DNA of 64,000 nt from Apostichopus japonicus (GCF_037975245.1 NC_092576.1:39701611-39765610), one strand, 5' to 3'. Shown: positions 13,401 to 28,400, numbered from the stretch's first letter. A program made the numbers and translations. The notes: generated from the sequence alone by a model not told the origin.

Positions 13401-16400
13401 CTACCCCCAGATAGCCACGTCAAGGAAAAGGTGGCTCTATATGCAGCAGCTTATGCTGCAGCTCAAGGTATGGTGATGATTAATTCATGCATATTCATTA
13501 GTAACTGGCCCACAAGGATCAGCCAGTCAGGACAATTAAAATATGCTAATACCGATTGACACTCTCCTCCCATAAGCTTGCTTCAAAGCACTCTTACTGA
13601 CAGTACAAACAGTTCCTGCTGGTTCATACTGTCAATGTGAGTGGGGATGCACCGGATCCAAATTTTGGGATCCGGCTGGAACCGGATTTTGCCGGATAGT
13701 ACATGAAATCCGGCCGGATAAAATCCGGCCGGAACCGGATTTTCTCATTACACAAAAGAAAATCATTAATAAGAAGTAGAAGTATGAAACAAGGAGCAAA
13801 TATTAGGTGAGGTATACGCATATTATAAAGAAGGTGGTTTTTGTGGAATTTAAAAAAATTCAGATGTATTTAACCATATAAGAGATTGTTTCACACATAA
13901 ATATTCAGAGAAAACATGAATGCCAACAATAATGGGAAAGTAAAGTTTCAATGGAACAGTATTTTGACTGATAAGTATATGAATGGTCTATTTTAACTGC
14001 ACAATATTAAACTGATGAAGGCTGCAAGAAATGATTTCACTGCAAACTGTATTTGTTGTATATAGCTTCATATTATTACAGTAGTTGTATTACTTTGATT
14101 GATCTTTAGAAACAGTCGGTCAGACCATTGAGAAAATTAAATTAAACATGTTAAACCTAATTTTTTCCTTTGAATGTTTTTATTAATTTTTGGAAATAGT
14201 TTACATTGATTTAAGCTAATACCAACACCTTTTTAAGGAATAATTCAGGCCAGATTTTGAAAAAGATCCGGCCGGATTTTGAAAAATATCCGACCGGAAC
14301 TGGATAATTCCTCACTATCCGGCTGGATAGTCCGGCCAGACCGGATATCCGGTGCATCCCTAAATGTGAGTGCATGGAGGCAGGGCATAAAAGTACAGTA
14401 TGGAAAAGAATTGTCCCAACTTGAGTAAAAGGAGATACCCCTAGTTGATAACTACACACACAGGTTAGTAATTATATATATGAATTCTTACTGGCTCATA
14501 CTGGATAATACTGTCGAAATGAGTGCATTGATTCATTGTAATCCTAACATTTTCATATAAAGAGAAATCCTATTGGCAGAGTCTTTACAAGATGGCCTTC
14601 AACGGAAGATCAGTTGAAAGTTACCTGTGTGTGTAGGAGATGTGGGAATCAGCCCTGGGTTTTGGTTCCTTGTTCTTGCAATCCTTTGAGTAAAATGTTA
14701 GGGACAGTTAATAAGCTTTGAAAGAGCTAGAAGACTTTATATTTATATGATAACTGCTACTCCTGCTAATCATTAGTCTCTGTAAAACATTTTTCTAATA
14801 AAAAAACTTTTTTCTAAAAACTAAAAAAGTTTTCTCTATTTTCTTTTAAATCTCTTGTAACATTCATGATTGTTTCTTTGATGTTATTCATCTCTGCTCT
14901 CTTCTTGACCTGATTATAGCTGGTGGAGCCGTCATGCCACCCCACACACCGTCTTCCTCTATCCCCAAACCAGACAGGGGAGACAGCATTGAAGCACTGG
15001 CATTGAGAACAGAAAGAGATGTGGTGAGTAAGGGCAGTGAGACAGGAGGTGGTTATGGGATGAAGAGAGAGGGAGAGTGAGAAGTGGGGTGGAGAATGGG
15101 AGGAGGTGAAGGAATGGAGGAGAAAGCCACAGGGGATGGAGGGTGGGGTTATGGGATAACAGTATTGAGGCACTGGCATTGAGAACAGAAAGAGATGTGG
15201 TGAGTAAGGGCAGTGAGACAGGAGGTGGTTATGGGATGAAGAGAGAGGGAGAGTGAGAAGTGGGGTGGAGAATGGGAGGAGGTGAAGGAATGGAGGAGAA
15301 AGCCACAGGGGATGGAGGGTGGGGTTATGGGATAACAGTATTGAGGCACTGGCATTGAGGACAGAAAGAGATGTGGTGAGTAAGGGCAGTGAGACAGGAG
15401 GTTGTTATGGGATGAAGAGAGAGGGAGAGTGAGAAGTGGGGTGGAGAATGGGAGGAGGTGAAGGAATGGAGGAGAAAGCCACAGGGGATGGAGGGTGGGG
15501 TTATGGGATAACAGTATTGAGGCACTGGCATTGAGGACAGAAAGAGATGTGGTGAGTAAGGGCAGTCAGACAGGAGGTTGTTATGGGATGAGGAGAGAGT
15601 GAGAAGTGGGATGGAGAATGGGAGGAGGTGGAAGGGATAAGAAGGCCACTGGGGGTGGAGGGTGGGGTGACGGGGTTGATGTGGTAAGTCGGCGTGTGGG
15701 AGGGGGTATGGGGGAGGGGATAAGGTATGGATATAGAAAAGTGGGATGGGGAGGGGAGAATACAAAAGAGAAGGCATGTAGAATAGAATCATGTAAACTT
15801 ACTCTTGTTAGTAGTCTTCCCTAAATTCTTACCATGAAAGATGAAATTAGGTATTTTTAACAGTTGCAAATGAAGATGACTGCAATGTTATGGTGACTCT
15901 AGGTACTTAGGAGCTGAAAGGTGATTCAAGGGTTTATCTTGAGGTCGAGTTTAGGCACCCCTGGTTATTCTCCCGACTCAGGTGGAGAGTTGGTCACTCT
16001 AGATTTGTAACAATCTCTGTGGAAAAGTATCACACAAATCTTACTTTTTGGCAAATGAGTGACTCAAGGCCTTTACTAGTTAAAACACCGGGTCGTTGAA
16101 TCCACACTGATTTCTGAGTTCGGTTGCGGGGAACCCGATTATTGAGCTGACGAAGTCAGAGATAAATTAATATAATAGTCGCACTTCTGTATCTATCCCT
16201 CAATAACTCTCGAACAAATGTATTTTACTTCGCTCCTCGCTTACCTGTCTCCTCACAACCTCAGCACTCTAGTTCTACCCTTTTAGCACTGTGTGCCCTC
16301 TATGACCAGACCCCTCCATTCGATGCCCTCCTCGTTCTACCGTTTTTAGACTGAACCAGTAACCCTAAGTAGCTTAGACGTTCGTTTTGACCTCGGATTT

Positions 16401-19400
16401 CTCTATCCTCTTCAATTCCTTCAATTCTATCCCTCAGGAACTCCTGAACAAATGTTTCGACGAAATCGAGTTCTTCATCCAGCGACTCCAGAAAGCGGCG
16501 GAGGCTTACGTGGAATTGAACAACAAAAGGCAATCGAGACGACACCCGCACCGCGAACCGGGAGACGGCCTGTTGCTGACCAGATCCAAACCGCCATCAG
16601 ATGCCGACTACATCAGCTGTTACCAGATGTTCAAATACTCACTCAATCTACTGGTAAGTGATTAAAGGAATGGAATGGTCTGGGGTTGCCCTGGAAGATG
16701 GGGGAAAAAAACATGAAATAGGCCAAAAAATGAAAATATGCATAACACAGAGGTCTTGTGAAATGAAGCATATTAAACCAACTCCTAACAGCTTGTCTTG
16801 TTGTAGAAACGAAAAATAAATCCATCGATTTCTCGTTTTGTATTATCTGAGTAAAACCTGAATAATTTTCAAACCTTGTTGCTACCTCAGCAACGGATAG
16901 AGCTAATTAAAAATGGGAGTTGGATTGATGTGTTTCTGTTTAACTCGCTTGATGAAATAAATTCCTCTACCATTTTAGACTTCATTATCCCATCAACATT
17001 TGCAAAGTCTAGAAAAGTCTTGCAAGGAACAGAAATCTGCGTTGTGCGGGATCCTGGTAGTCAAGAGAATCCCGGTATCCCGATCCCGGTATTGACTAAT
17101 CCCGATCACAGTGCAATGTGTAACTACAACCGGTACTGGGAAAACAACCGGTTATTACATTCGTTTTGGTATCATTCCCGGGAATCCCGGACAAAATAAA
17201 AATATCTACGTGTTACTATTTGAATTAAAGAAAGAAAACACTTTCATTTCTGGTTTCTGTGTTCTTAGTTTGAATAATATCTGATCAATTTACATACTGG
17301 CCTATGCCTAGGCTATGCATATTGAATGTATGACATTGACAGTCTCGTAACTAAGTGCTTTGAACCATAGATAAAAGTTGAGGAAAATCCCGGTTGTAGT
17401 TACGATACCTGGATTCATGTTGCAACACTACCGGTTGTGTGAAATCCGACTACCGCACAACGCTAGTGGTTGGTTAATGGCAGATTAAACTGGTAGAACT
17501 GATAAAAAAATATTGTTAAAATCAGTATGTATATATTTAGATATATCATCTCTTCTCAACTCTTCTGAACTCAGCCATACATATTCTGTTTCTCTGATGT
17601 CATGTGATGTACAAAATATTACATTAAAGCAATTAAATACAGAGAAGTGAAACAATGACAATATGTAAATATGTGAAATATACATTATCTCAGTGAACTA
17701 AAATCATTAATAAGAGATTAATTAAAAAAAAATTAAAAAAAATCAGCTGATACAGGAGGAGGTGTTCCTTGGAATTTAAAAAAAAGAACAAAGAAGAAAA
17801 AGAGTAAAGTTTGAGTTCAATGTGTGTCAGAAACTCACTCGGATGTTGAAGTTTGATGTAACATTTATGTAAAAATAATAGAGCTGAGGAAATTCCTCTC
17901 CTTGTTCACTCCTGCACTTTCAGGCAAAACTGAAGAACCACATTCACGACCCTAACGCTCCGGAGCTTGTCCACTTCCTGTTCATACCGCTGAAACTAGT
18001 GGTAGAGGGCAGCCAGGGTCCCAACATGGCCCGGTCCGTAGAGTCGCCACTCCTGACCCCCCAGGCAGTGGACCTTCTCAACAATTGTCTCACGTCGAGG
18101 GAAGCCGACCTCTGGAAATCCCTCGGCCTCGCTTGGAATGTTCCATCGTAAGTGAAAAAAAGCGAGGAATTGGGAGCATGGTTCAAGTTGATCAATTCCC
18201 CACTTTTGGCCGTAGATATTATGTATTGATACAGCTACGATTCTGATTATAAACTATATTTTCTTGATGTTTCGTTTCATTGATCCTAAAACCTCTTAAG
18301 AGACTGCCAGAGTTGTGACTCTGTTTACGGGTCTAGTTGATTCAAAACCAGACAGTTTCCGGGGAGTTGGTTCACTTCTGAACTTTATCGAGTCTTATCC
18401 GGTTTCATGAGTTTCATGAACCAAGTCACCCATCTGTTTTATCCCTTAGGGGGAATACTTTATCAAATTTCTTGGAGTTGGTTTCGCTTTTGAAGTTTAT
18501 CGTTTAATAAACCAGAGGGTTTCCGAACCAAGTCATTTTCTGTTTCATCCCTAAGAGGAAATACTTTATCAAATTTCTTGGAGCATGGTTCAACTTTGAA
18601 AAATTTAAGCTATCAAGTTATGACTTACTACAACACTGGTGTCTACAGGCTGGTTTGAAAAATGTTTTGTTGAATCCGTCCAACTCTGATACCCAAAAAG
18701 TTGTCATGAGTGTTTACAGGATGAATTTGCATAAGTTTATGTTTGGTATTTTGCAGGACGGAATGGCCCAAGGACAAACCGATAGCCAGATTTGTACCAC
18801 AGTTTAGGGATGGTTGGACTCCACCACCAGTCCCCGCCGTTGAACAGGTAACCCCGGAGATTAATAAAAAACTGGCGGAACGTGCAGGCATGGCTGCCCA
18901 GGCGGCTGAGGCAGCTGCCAAACACGAAGCAAGGCGGAGTATCGCCATGGATATGGTAAACTAACACCATCTTCATGCTTTTGCTGCTTTCTTACTATCC
19001 TAACACACTAAATGTATAGCCTTCTGTAGCCTAGTGTTATTTTAGCATCAGTGATGTTAAATGGGGTGTATTTAAATCAGTTGCTGTGTTCTTTTATGGT
19101 CGATTGGAGATCAGCTTTGGGGAGCATATTGCAATTGATAGATTAAGAGAGAGAATTAGAGAGAGACAATGTTTCAAAAATAGATAATTCTCTTAATATT
19201 GAGATTATTGTCACAGTTTTAAACCAAACCACCACTTTTTAATAGTACAAAATAATTTTTCTGAGAAAAATATTATGGAGTAAAAATGGTATTACTGTTA
19301 GCCACACACTGTAAGTAAAAACTGATTTTACTTATAAATTGTACAAGTTGTTTTCTATCAGCAATTGCAATAACTGATAGCTGATTTGTTAAAATGTTTG

Positions 19401-22400
19401 TTTTGAATGCAGTATGCTCCTTAAATATCTTACCTTGTCAATTTCTTCAAAATTCCATATATCAAACTGTAGAATTTGAAACCATGTTAATTTTCTCAAT
19501 GCCGGTTACCATGGCAATATGATTTATTGTATTTAATAATCTTGTTTTGTTATTTGATGGTTGTTTTGATCTACTAATATTTTCCAGTTTCTGCTGTGTG
19601 CAACTGTATTAATCTATGCTTTAACATCCTTACTGTCTTCTCGCAGCAAAAGCAAAAATATTTCATCACCTTAGTAACCTATACCCATAGCGACTATGAA
19701 ACTGCAGAAACTAGACACTAACTCCGGTTTCCAAGGGTTACAAAATGGTTCATTCTGTCTTTGTGGGGTTTTTTTTTAATCTAAACATGAAAATTGGATC
19801 GGGGAGAAAGGGTTTCCTTTAAAGGGGAAGTAAACGTAAAACTGTTGTCTTGAGACATCAAGTGATAGAAATAACGCTCCCTTCGAATTATTCTTTGATA
19901 TGGAATGGAACAATGAGAAGATGGAACAAAAAATTTGCTAATTTTTAGTGACAGAAAAAACCGGTCATCATTGTCACCCACACATGGAAGAAATTTTTAG
20001 ACACAGAATAACGAAAAACAAAAATTTTTTGCTATTGTTGAAATTTTTTGGCATGTACGATAAGTGCAATTTTTACGACTGGAATGATGTAGTTACGAAT
20101 AATAGGTGGCAGTGCTACTACGTAACTGAAATAAAAAAATTTAAATAAAATTTAAAGAGAAAAGATGTTTGGGTAGAATGGAATGACTATCACTAAAAGT
20201 TGAAGGTTTACAGTCTTGTTCAAGGCCAAGGCCCCCCACACGACTTTAGACCACTTAACCCCTGGTCATTGGTAACTTGTCACACCCACACTCCAAGGTG
20301 TGCACAATTCAAACAATCTCTCCTGGGGCACCACAGTGCACCACAGCCACGTGTCCCCAGGGGGGCTTCTCATTAGGGTGCAGCCACAAACCTGCTCACA
20401 CAACTACATTTACAAGTTACCTCGCAGGTCCCCATTCATACACCTGGGTGAAGAGAGGCAATGGAGATAAAGTGCCTTGCCCGAGGACACAACATATTGA
20501 TCTGGCCAGGACTCGAACCTGTAATCCTTAGATTGCAAGTCCATTTGCCTTAACCACTGGACCACAAGGCCTGTGTTACATTTTCATTACATTACATAGG
20601 ATGTAATATAGTATATATATAAGCCCAACTTTGGAGATTGGGGTACACTCAATCAATCAATCAATAGTCATAAGCCAATTGGCCCATTCACATGAAAGCA
20701 ATAGATCAAGTGACACTATTGGTTAAGACAACGACAGTAAGTGTTGTCAGCATTTGAAACTGTTTACATTCGTAGGGTCATTGTGTCATTATTTTGGGAT
20801 TCAACCTCTGAAGATATGTATTACGAATCTGACCTCATGAATCGATTGTAATTATATAACTTTCAAGAAAATACAGCACAAACTGGAAATATCAAAACAG
20901 GACTTGGTGGGAAAATAAACCAAGCACTTCAACACATGAGGGCCAGGGTTCGAATCCCGGTGGAGGCTGGAAGTTTTGCACTGTTTCTGTAGGTATATAG
21001 ACACAGTGATTATAATTCTATTGTACAATAACAGTACAAGACGGTGACCACATGACCACAAAACTGAGGAAATATGTCTTGATTGCAATGAAAGAAAATG
21101 ACTTCACCTGTTTTGCACTTGCGAATTCCAAAACTTGTAAAGTTGATCTCTGAAGTAATTGACTGTCATCGCTATGTACGTGGACCACTTTAGAGGCCAA
21201 CTTTGTGATTGCATCAACAATCTTCTCATTTTTATAGTCTTGTTCCAGCATACACATCATAGCAAACTTTTCATGTTTAAGGTTGTCTTGCAGATAATTT
21301 ACAATTTTACCCGAAGCAGTTTTATTAAGACCACAGGCAAATCTGTAAACATAGTGAAGTTCAAAGGGATCCAAACAATGGAGCAGTTCAGCTACAGTCT
21401 GACTCTCTGTTGTAGCAGAGGTTGGAGATTCTTGAGATAGATAATCAGCAATGTAGTGTGCAGCATACCACTCACAGAACAATTTGTGGTAGAATCTGAC
21501 TTCATTTTTGTAGAGAAATTGATCACCAGTCAGAACTTCTTCCTCAAAAAATATTCCAGTTTTAAGGTACTGCTCATAAAAGTCATCCCCAAGTCCTTCT
21601 CTCAGGGAAGTACTATACCACACAATCAGTTGGTTTTTACCGCTCAATGCCTCAAAAGCAGCCTTGTTCAACTCATCATGTTTTGAGCCAAAACATACTT
21701 TTTAATTGTTTTGTTCATCAAATGACTATGTAAGCAAGCTATCACATTACGAAAGAAGCTAGTAACTGATTTGAATGTCTTCAAGTCTTTGTTCTCGTGG
21801 CTCATGTGAGCAAACAAAACAAACAACAAAGGAACTTGACACAAGTCACCGAGTAGAGGGTTTCGTTGGAATTTAAGTATTATTTCCCTGGCGGCTTGTT
21901 CGTCACCCTGTACAACTGCTTTTCGAATATATTGATCTCGGATATCCTCGTTGAAACCTGTTAAACATATTCAATCAGTATGCGGTGCAAATTCTTTCGG
22001 CAGGTAGAAAGGCCTGGTAGTCAGAATGACGTCTATATCCTGCAACATTTCTCTCCGAAGGATAAGAGAAATATCAGTCTCTTGATCGTCTTTATCAGGG
22101 TATTCGTCAAATCCATCCAAAATAACCAACACACCTGAACAATTCTTTATGATTGATTCCACAATATCCTCACTCAGATCTGAGTCTCTGGGTAATATAA
22201 AACGCTGTATTGCTTGGTATATTGACTTCACCCCTCTCAGTTGTCTTAGCCGCAGGTAAAGAAGTATCAGTACGTTTCTTAAAGGGGATTTTGGAACTCT
22301 TTGGCACCAATCGTATGCAAGCTGTAGTGTCAGTGTTGATTTTCCATATCCGGCTTTGCCCTCTATAATTTGCCTACCACAATTCTCAGGTTACTTTAGT

Positions 22401-25400
22401 AGTTCATGATGTGACTCAATGCAATGTAGTGGGCAGCATACCACTCACAGAACAATTTGTGGTAGAATCTGACTTCCTTTTTGTAGAGAAATTGATCACC
22501 AGTCAAAACTTCTTCCTCAAAAAATATTCCAGTTTTAAGGTACTGCTCATAAAAGTCATCCCGAAGTCGTTTTCTCAGGGAAGTACTATACCACACAATC
22601 AGTTGGTTTTTACCGCTCAATGCCTCAAAAGCAGCCTTGTTCAACTCATCATGTTTTGAGCCAAAACATACCCTTTTCAATTGTTTTGTTCATCAAATGA
22701 CTATGTAAGCAAGCTATCACATTACGAAAGAAACTAGTAACGGATTTGACTGTCTTCAAGTCTTTGTTCTCGTGGCTCATGTGAGCAAACAAAACAAACA
22801 GCAAAGGAACTTGACACAAGTCACCGAGTAGAGGGTTTCGTTGGAGTTTAAGTATTATTTCCCTGGCGGCGTGTTCGTCACCCTGTACAACTGCTTTTCG
22901 AATATATTGATCTCGGATGTCCTCGTTGAAACCTGTTAAACGTAAACGATCAGTATGCGGTGCAAATTCTTTCGGCAAGTAGAAAGGCCTGGTTGTCAGA
23001 ATGACGTCTATTTCCTGCAACATTTCTCTCCGAAGGATAAGAGAAATATCAGTCTCTTGATCATCTTTATCAGGGTATTCGTCAAATCCATCCAAAATAA
23101 CCAATTGATGCACCTGAACAATTCTTTATGATTGATTCCACAATATCCTCACTCAGATCTGAGTCTCTGGGTAATATAAAACGCCGTATTGCTTGGTATA
23201 TTGACTTCACTCCTCTCAGTTGTCTTAGCCGCAGGTAAATAAATATCGGTACATTCCTTAAAGGGGATTTTGGAACTCTTTGGCACCAATCGTATGCAAG
23301 CTGTAGTGTCAGTGTTGATTTTCCATATCCGGCTTTGCCCTCTATAATTTGCCTACCACAATTCTCAGGTTACTTTAGTAGTTCATGATGTGACTCAATG
23401 CAATGTAGTGGGCAGCATACCACTCACAGAACAATTTGTGGTAGAATCTGACTTCCTTTTTGTAGAGAAATTGATCACCAGTCAAAACTTCTTCCTCAAA
23501 AAATATTCCAGTTTTAAGGTACTGCTCATAAAAGTCATCCCGAAGTCGTTTTCTCAGGGAAGTACTATACCACACAATCAGTTGGTTTTTACCGCTCAAT
23601 GCCTCAAAAGCAGCCTTGTTCAACTCATCATGTTTTGAGCCAAAACATACCCTTTTCAATTGTTTTGTTCATCAAATGACTATGTAAGCAAGCTATCACA
23701 TTACGAAAGAAACTAGTAACGGATTTGACTGTCTTCAAGTCTTTGTTCTCGTGGCTCATGTGAGCAAACAAAACAAACAGCAAAGGAACTTGACACAAGT
23801 CACCGAGTAGAGGGTTTCGTTGGAGTTTAAGTATTATTTCCCTGGCGGCGTGTTCGTCACCCTGTACAACTGCTTTTCGAATATATTGATCTCGGATGTC
23901 CTCGTTGAAACCTGTTAAACGTAAACGATCAGTATGCGGTGCAAATTCTTTCGGCAAGTAGAAAGGCCTGGTTGTCAGAATGACGTCTATTTCCTGCAAC
24001 ATTTCTCTCCGAAGGATAAGAGAAATATCAGTCTCTTGATCATCTTTATCAGGGTATTCGTCAAATCCATCCAAAATAACCAATTGATGCACCTGAACAA
24101 TTCTTTATGATTGATTCCACAATATCCTCACTCAGATCTGAGTCTCTGGGTAATATAAAACGCCGTATTGCTTGGTATATTGACTTCACTCCTCTCAGTT
24201 GTCTTAGCCGCAGGTAAATAAATATCGGTACATTCCTTAAAGGGGATTTTGGAACTCTTTGGCACCAATCGTATGCAAGCTGTAGTGTCAGTGTTGATTT
24301 TCCATATCCGGCTTTGCCCTCTATAATTTGCCTACCACAATTCTCAGGTTACTTTAGTAGTTCATGATGTGACTCAATGCAATGTAGTGGGCAGCATACC
24401 ACTCACAGAACAATTTGTGGTAGAATCTGACTTCCTTTTTGTAGAGAAATTGATCACCAGTCAAAACTTCTTCCTCAAAAAATATTCCAGTTTTAAGGTA
24501 CTGCTCATAAAAGTCATCCCGAAGTCGTTTTCTCAGGGAAGTACTATACCACACAATCAGTTGGTTTTTACCGCTCAATGCCTCAAAAGCAGCCTTGTTC
24601 AACTCATCATGTTTTGAGCCAAAACATACCCTTTTCAATTGTTTTGTTCATCAAATGACTATGTAAGCAAGCTATCACATTACGAAAGAAACTAGTAACG
24701 GATTTGACTGTCTTCAAGTCTTTGTTCTCGTGGCTCATGTGAGCAAACAAAACAAACAACAAAGGAACTTGACACAAGTCACCGAGTAGAGGGTTTCGTT
24801 GGAGTTTAAGTATTATTTCCCTGGCGGCGTGTTCGTCACCCTGTACAACTGCTTTTCGAATATATTGATCTCGGATGTCCTCGTTGAAACCTGTTAAACG
24901 TAAACGATCAGTATGCGGTGCAAATTCTTTCGGCAAGTAGAAAGGCCTGGTTGTCAGAATGACGTCTATTTCCTGCAACATTTCTCTCCGAAGGATAAGA
25001 GAAATATCAGTCTCTTGATCATCTTTATCAGGGTATTCATCAAATCCATCCAAAATAACCAATTGATGCACCTGAACAATTCTTTATGATTGATTCCACA
25101 ATATCCTCACTCAGATCTGAGTCTCTGGGTAATATAAAACGCCGTATTGCTTGGTATATTGACTTCACTCCTCTCAGTTGTCTTAGCCGCAGGTAAATAA
25201 ATATCGGTACATTCCTTAAAGGGGATTTTGGAACTCTTTGGCACCAATCGTATGCAAGCTGTATTGTCAGTGTTGCTTTACCATATCCGGCTTCGCCCTC
25301 AATAATTTGCCTACCACAATTCTCAGGTTACTTTAGTAGTTCATGATGTGACTCTAAAAGTTTCCAAATTTTGTTTCCATGTGCTTGTTCAACTAACCGT

Positions 25401-28400
25401 TCAATGCACAATACATTCTGTCTCTGATGTAAGGCAATGGTTGTACGGAGTGATAAAGTATCTCATACTTTGCCTTTAATTCCGTGATGAATTGTTCCTC
25501 CTCTGTAGGAAACCAGAAAGTGTGATTAGTAACAAACTTATTTTATATCAGGAACAAATTCAATAATGAAAATGGTCAGAAGAAAGTTGTTTTTTTTTTT
25601 AAATTGAAATCTCATTATTGGTAGCTGCTCAACCAAATTTCTACAATGTCTTGATATTTTCATTTAATTGTTAGACTTTTTTCTCAAACTAAATGGCTAT
25701 TTGAACACCTTGTGTTAATTGCAAAGAGACAATTGATTCCAACATTTGGCAAAGATGTGTACAAACGAAATACAAACGAAGATTATAAACAATGTTAGGA
25801 TTGTAACCTTTTATAATGTTAATCCGGTGCCTGCCATCTTCCAGTAGCTGGGCTGCAGAACGGCCGGACCAATTGGTTAAATTGTCAATCCATCGTAAAT
25901 TCGGTCGGCCTGGCTTACGTTTGTAACCACAGGGTAGCCCACAGGGTAGCCCACAGAGTACAGCACATGTAAGGCCTCCACAACGTACTGCATTGGGATA
26001 CTATAGTAGCTTACTATCGCTAAACTGCAGATAAACAATCAGTGTAGTCCAAGAATCCCAGCCGAGATAGCCAAACGGCATTAAGTTACAAAGTCGATTG
26101 TCAAATGTGAATGTTCTTGGGACTAAGGCAGCCCAGGACCTGGCTAGATTTTTGTAAATCCTTTACACAGGGAATTATTTATCCTGCATCGCATCGCAAA
26201 CATTTTGCATGAAATGGTCCAATTGCAATATAAGTGCAAAGAGGTGTAGCAGTTTAGTATGAAGGAACCGGAGTATTTTATCAGAGACAAAACTTTGAAC
26301 TTTCAAGACGGCTACACAAAATCTGAACACTTAATATTGCCTGCCTTATAGTGTGAAAAGAGTACATTAGCTGGACAAAATCAAGTCTCATTTTCAAATG
26401 ATCGAAAAATGTATATTAACAAACGTTTGGGAAAATTTCTGATATCTTCTCCGATGTGATTGATGGGGTCTTGAAGAAGTGTCTGAATGAGGATCTGTGG
26501 AAAATGTGTGATTAAACGTGAGAACTGGCAAAGCTGCTTCTGTGTGTGTGTGTAAATCACACGTTTTCACACAAAATCACACCTTTTCACACGAATTCAC
26601 ACATTTCCATAGATAATCCCTGAGGGTTTCAGAGTTTCATCACAGGCTTCCTCCACCTGTAGTTATGGAACATGTGCCATACAGTAGGTTTCAAGTTGTA
26701 CGTGGAATCATTTAGAATCAAACCGATTCAGTGAATTCTCGCTATTTAACATCCAGTTTGGTGTAAAAAGACTGGTAGCTTGGTAAAAGGGTAATACTTT
26801 GATTCATTCCAAAAAGTTTGTTTAGAGTAGTAATCATGAAATGGTGACTTGGTGACATTAATAGACAAATTTACGCAAAGACTTATCTGTGAGTACACTT
26901 GATGTTTCTGTGCGTATGAGTCTAAAAATGTCAGTTTTCTGTTCTTACCTTCAAACTTTGAAGATAATGACCCAATTTGTGATTTATTCATTTTTTTTTT
27001 TTCATTAGAATGACAGCACAGACTTGGCCTACCATTCTCAAGAAGGGAGACTTTCGTCAGGCAACTCGGACCGTGGTCCCAGCTCCCCAAGGTAAGGGTA
27101 ACATTTCCAACCGTATAAGTTCAGAGAATTATGACAGAACGGATTAAATGTATCGCATAATCCCCTAAACATGCTAAGGTCTCTGATTGGCTGATGAAAG
27201 TTGCAATCACGGCTATCTAAACGGTATCAGTAACATATGCAGCCGTCATTTCGAAAGTAACATTTTGTTTATTTGTGAGCGAAAAAATTGATACCTGGTA
27301 TGTTTTCAAAATAACTGTATTACTATGTTGGTATCTCAGTCCACAGAAGCATGTGAAAGTGCTTGATTGGGTAAAACAAATACATGTTTTTTTACTTGAA
27401 AATACCCAAAATCAGACCTAAGCGTTTGTGTTTACGTTCAGGTATGCTTAAATGAAAGAGTTCTTACTGTTAAGGACAAGTATTCAGTGCATGTAATTTA
27501 CCTTTGTTGTCTTGTCAGTGCCTGTAATCATACACATGACTAACATGATTACATATGATTACATGCACTCACATGTTGTATATTGATACGATTGCAGTCA
27601 TTAACATGATTGTGATTACGCTTGCTGAAAATATTGTGTAGTGATGATACAGGCACTTTATACATGATTAACAGCAATCACACGAATGTATACATATGGT
27701 GGCGGGCATTAATATGATTACATCTAGCTTGATATGCTACACTGTAATCATAACATAACAATTAATAACAATTAATATTTATATAGCGCTATTCCATCTA
27801 GATCATAGCGCTTGTGACACAGACACAACTTAGCATGGAAATATCGTATATGTATCGTATATGTATATATGTGAGTGCATGTGATCATATGTAATCATGT
27901 TAATGCCTGTAATCATGTACATGTCACCACCTATTAGTGAGTGTAATCATATTTGTAATCATGTGTTAATGCCTGTCACCATACGTATGTTATCCCGTAA
28001 TTGCCTTTTAATAATCATGTATCAACACCAGCCCACATTCTAAACAATCACAATTAGCATCATACAAATATTTCCTTCTTTCTCCTTCCCTCACAGACAC
28101 AGTAACGAACAACCACCGCCCGTGAGTCCCAAACCTGTGTCTCCCATGGCAACGCCGTCCCATTATGCCTCCGGTCAAGTCAGAGCAACGTACGACTTTG
28201 TAGCCAGGAATTCAAAGGAACTGACCATCATGGCTGGAGAAATTCTGGATGTAAGTCTGCGTAAAATTTTATCTCGTCGTCAAGCAAATTTGCTGGATGG
28301 CATAAAACTGGGCACAGATAAGCTAAAAGTTTGTAGACTCTTCAATTTTGTTAACTGACCTCTACCAATCGAGTTACAACCAGGCTTTTAGCAGTTGCGT

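Noticed and set aside
14814-15792. Three overlapping minus-strand frames with repeated [11 protein letters not shown]
   Set aside because: They are translations of the 176-bp minisatellite over EPS8 exon e; no support as genes.
20930-20975. tRNA-like B box GGTTCGAATCC on the plus strand
   Set aside because: No full cloverleaf can be drawn upstream, so it is more likely a truncated SINE than a tRNA gene.
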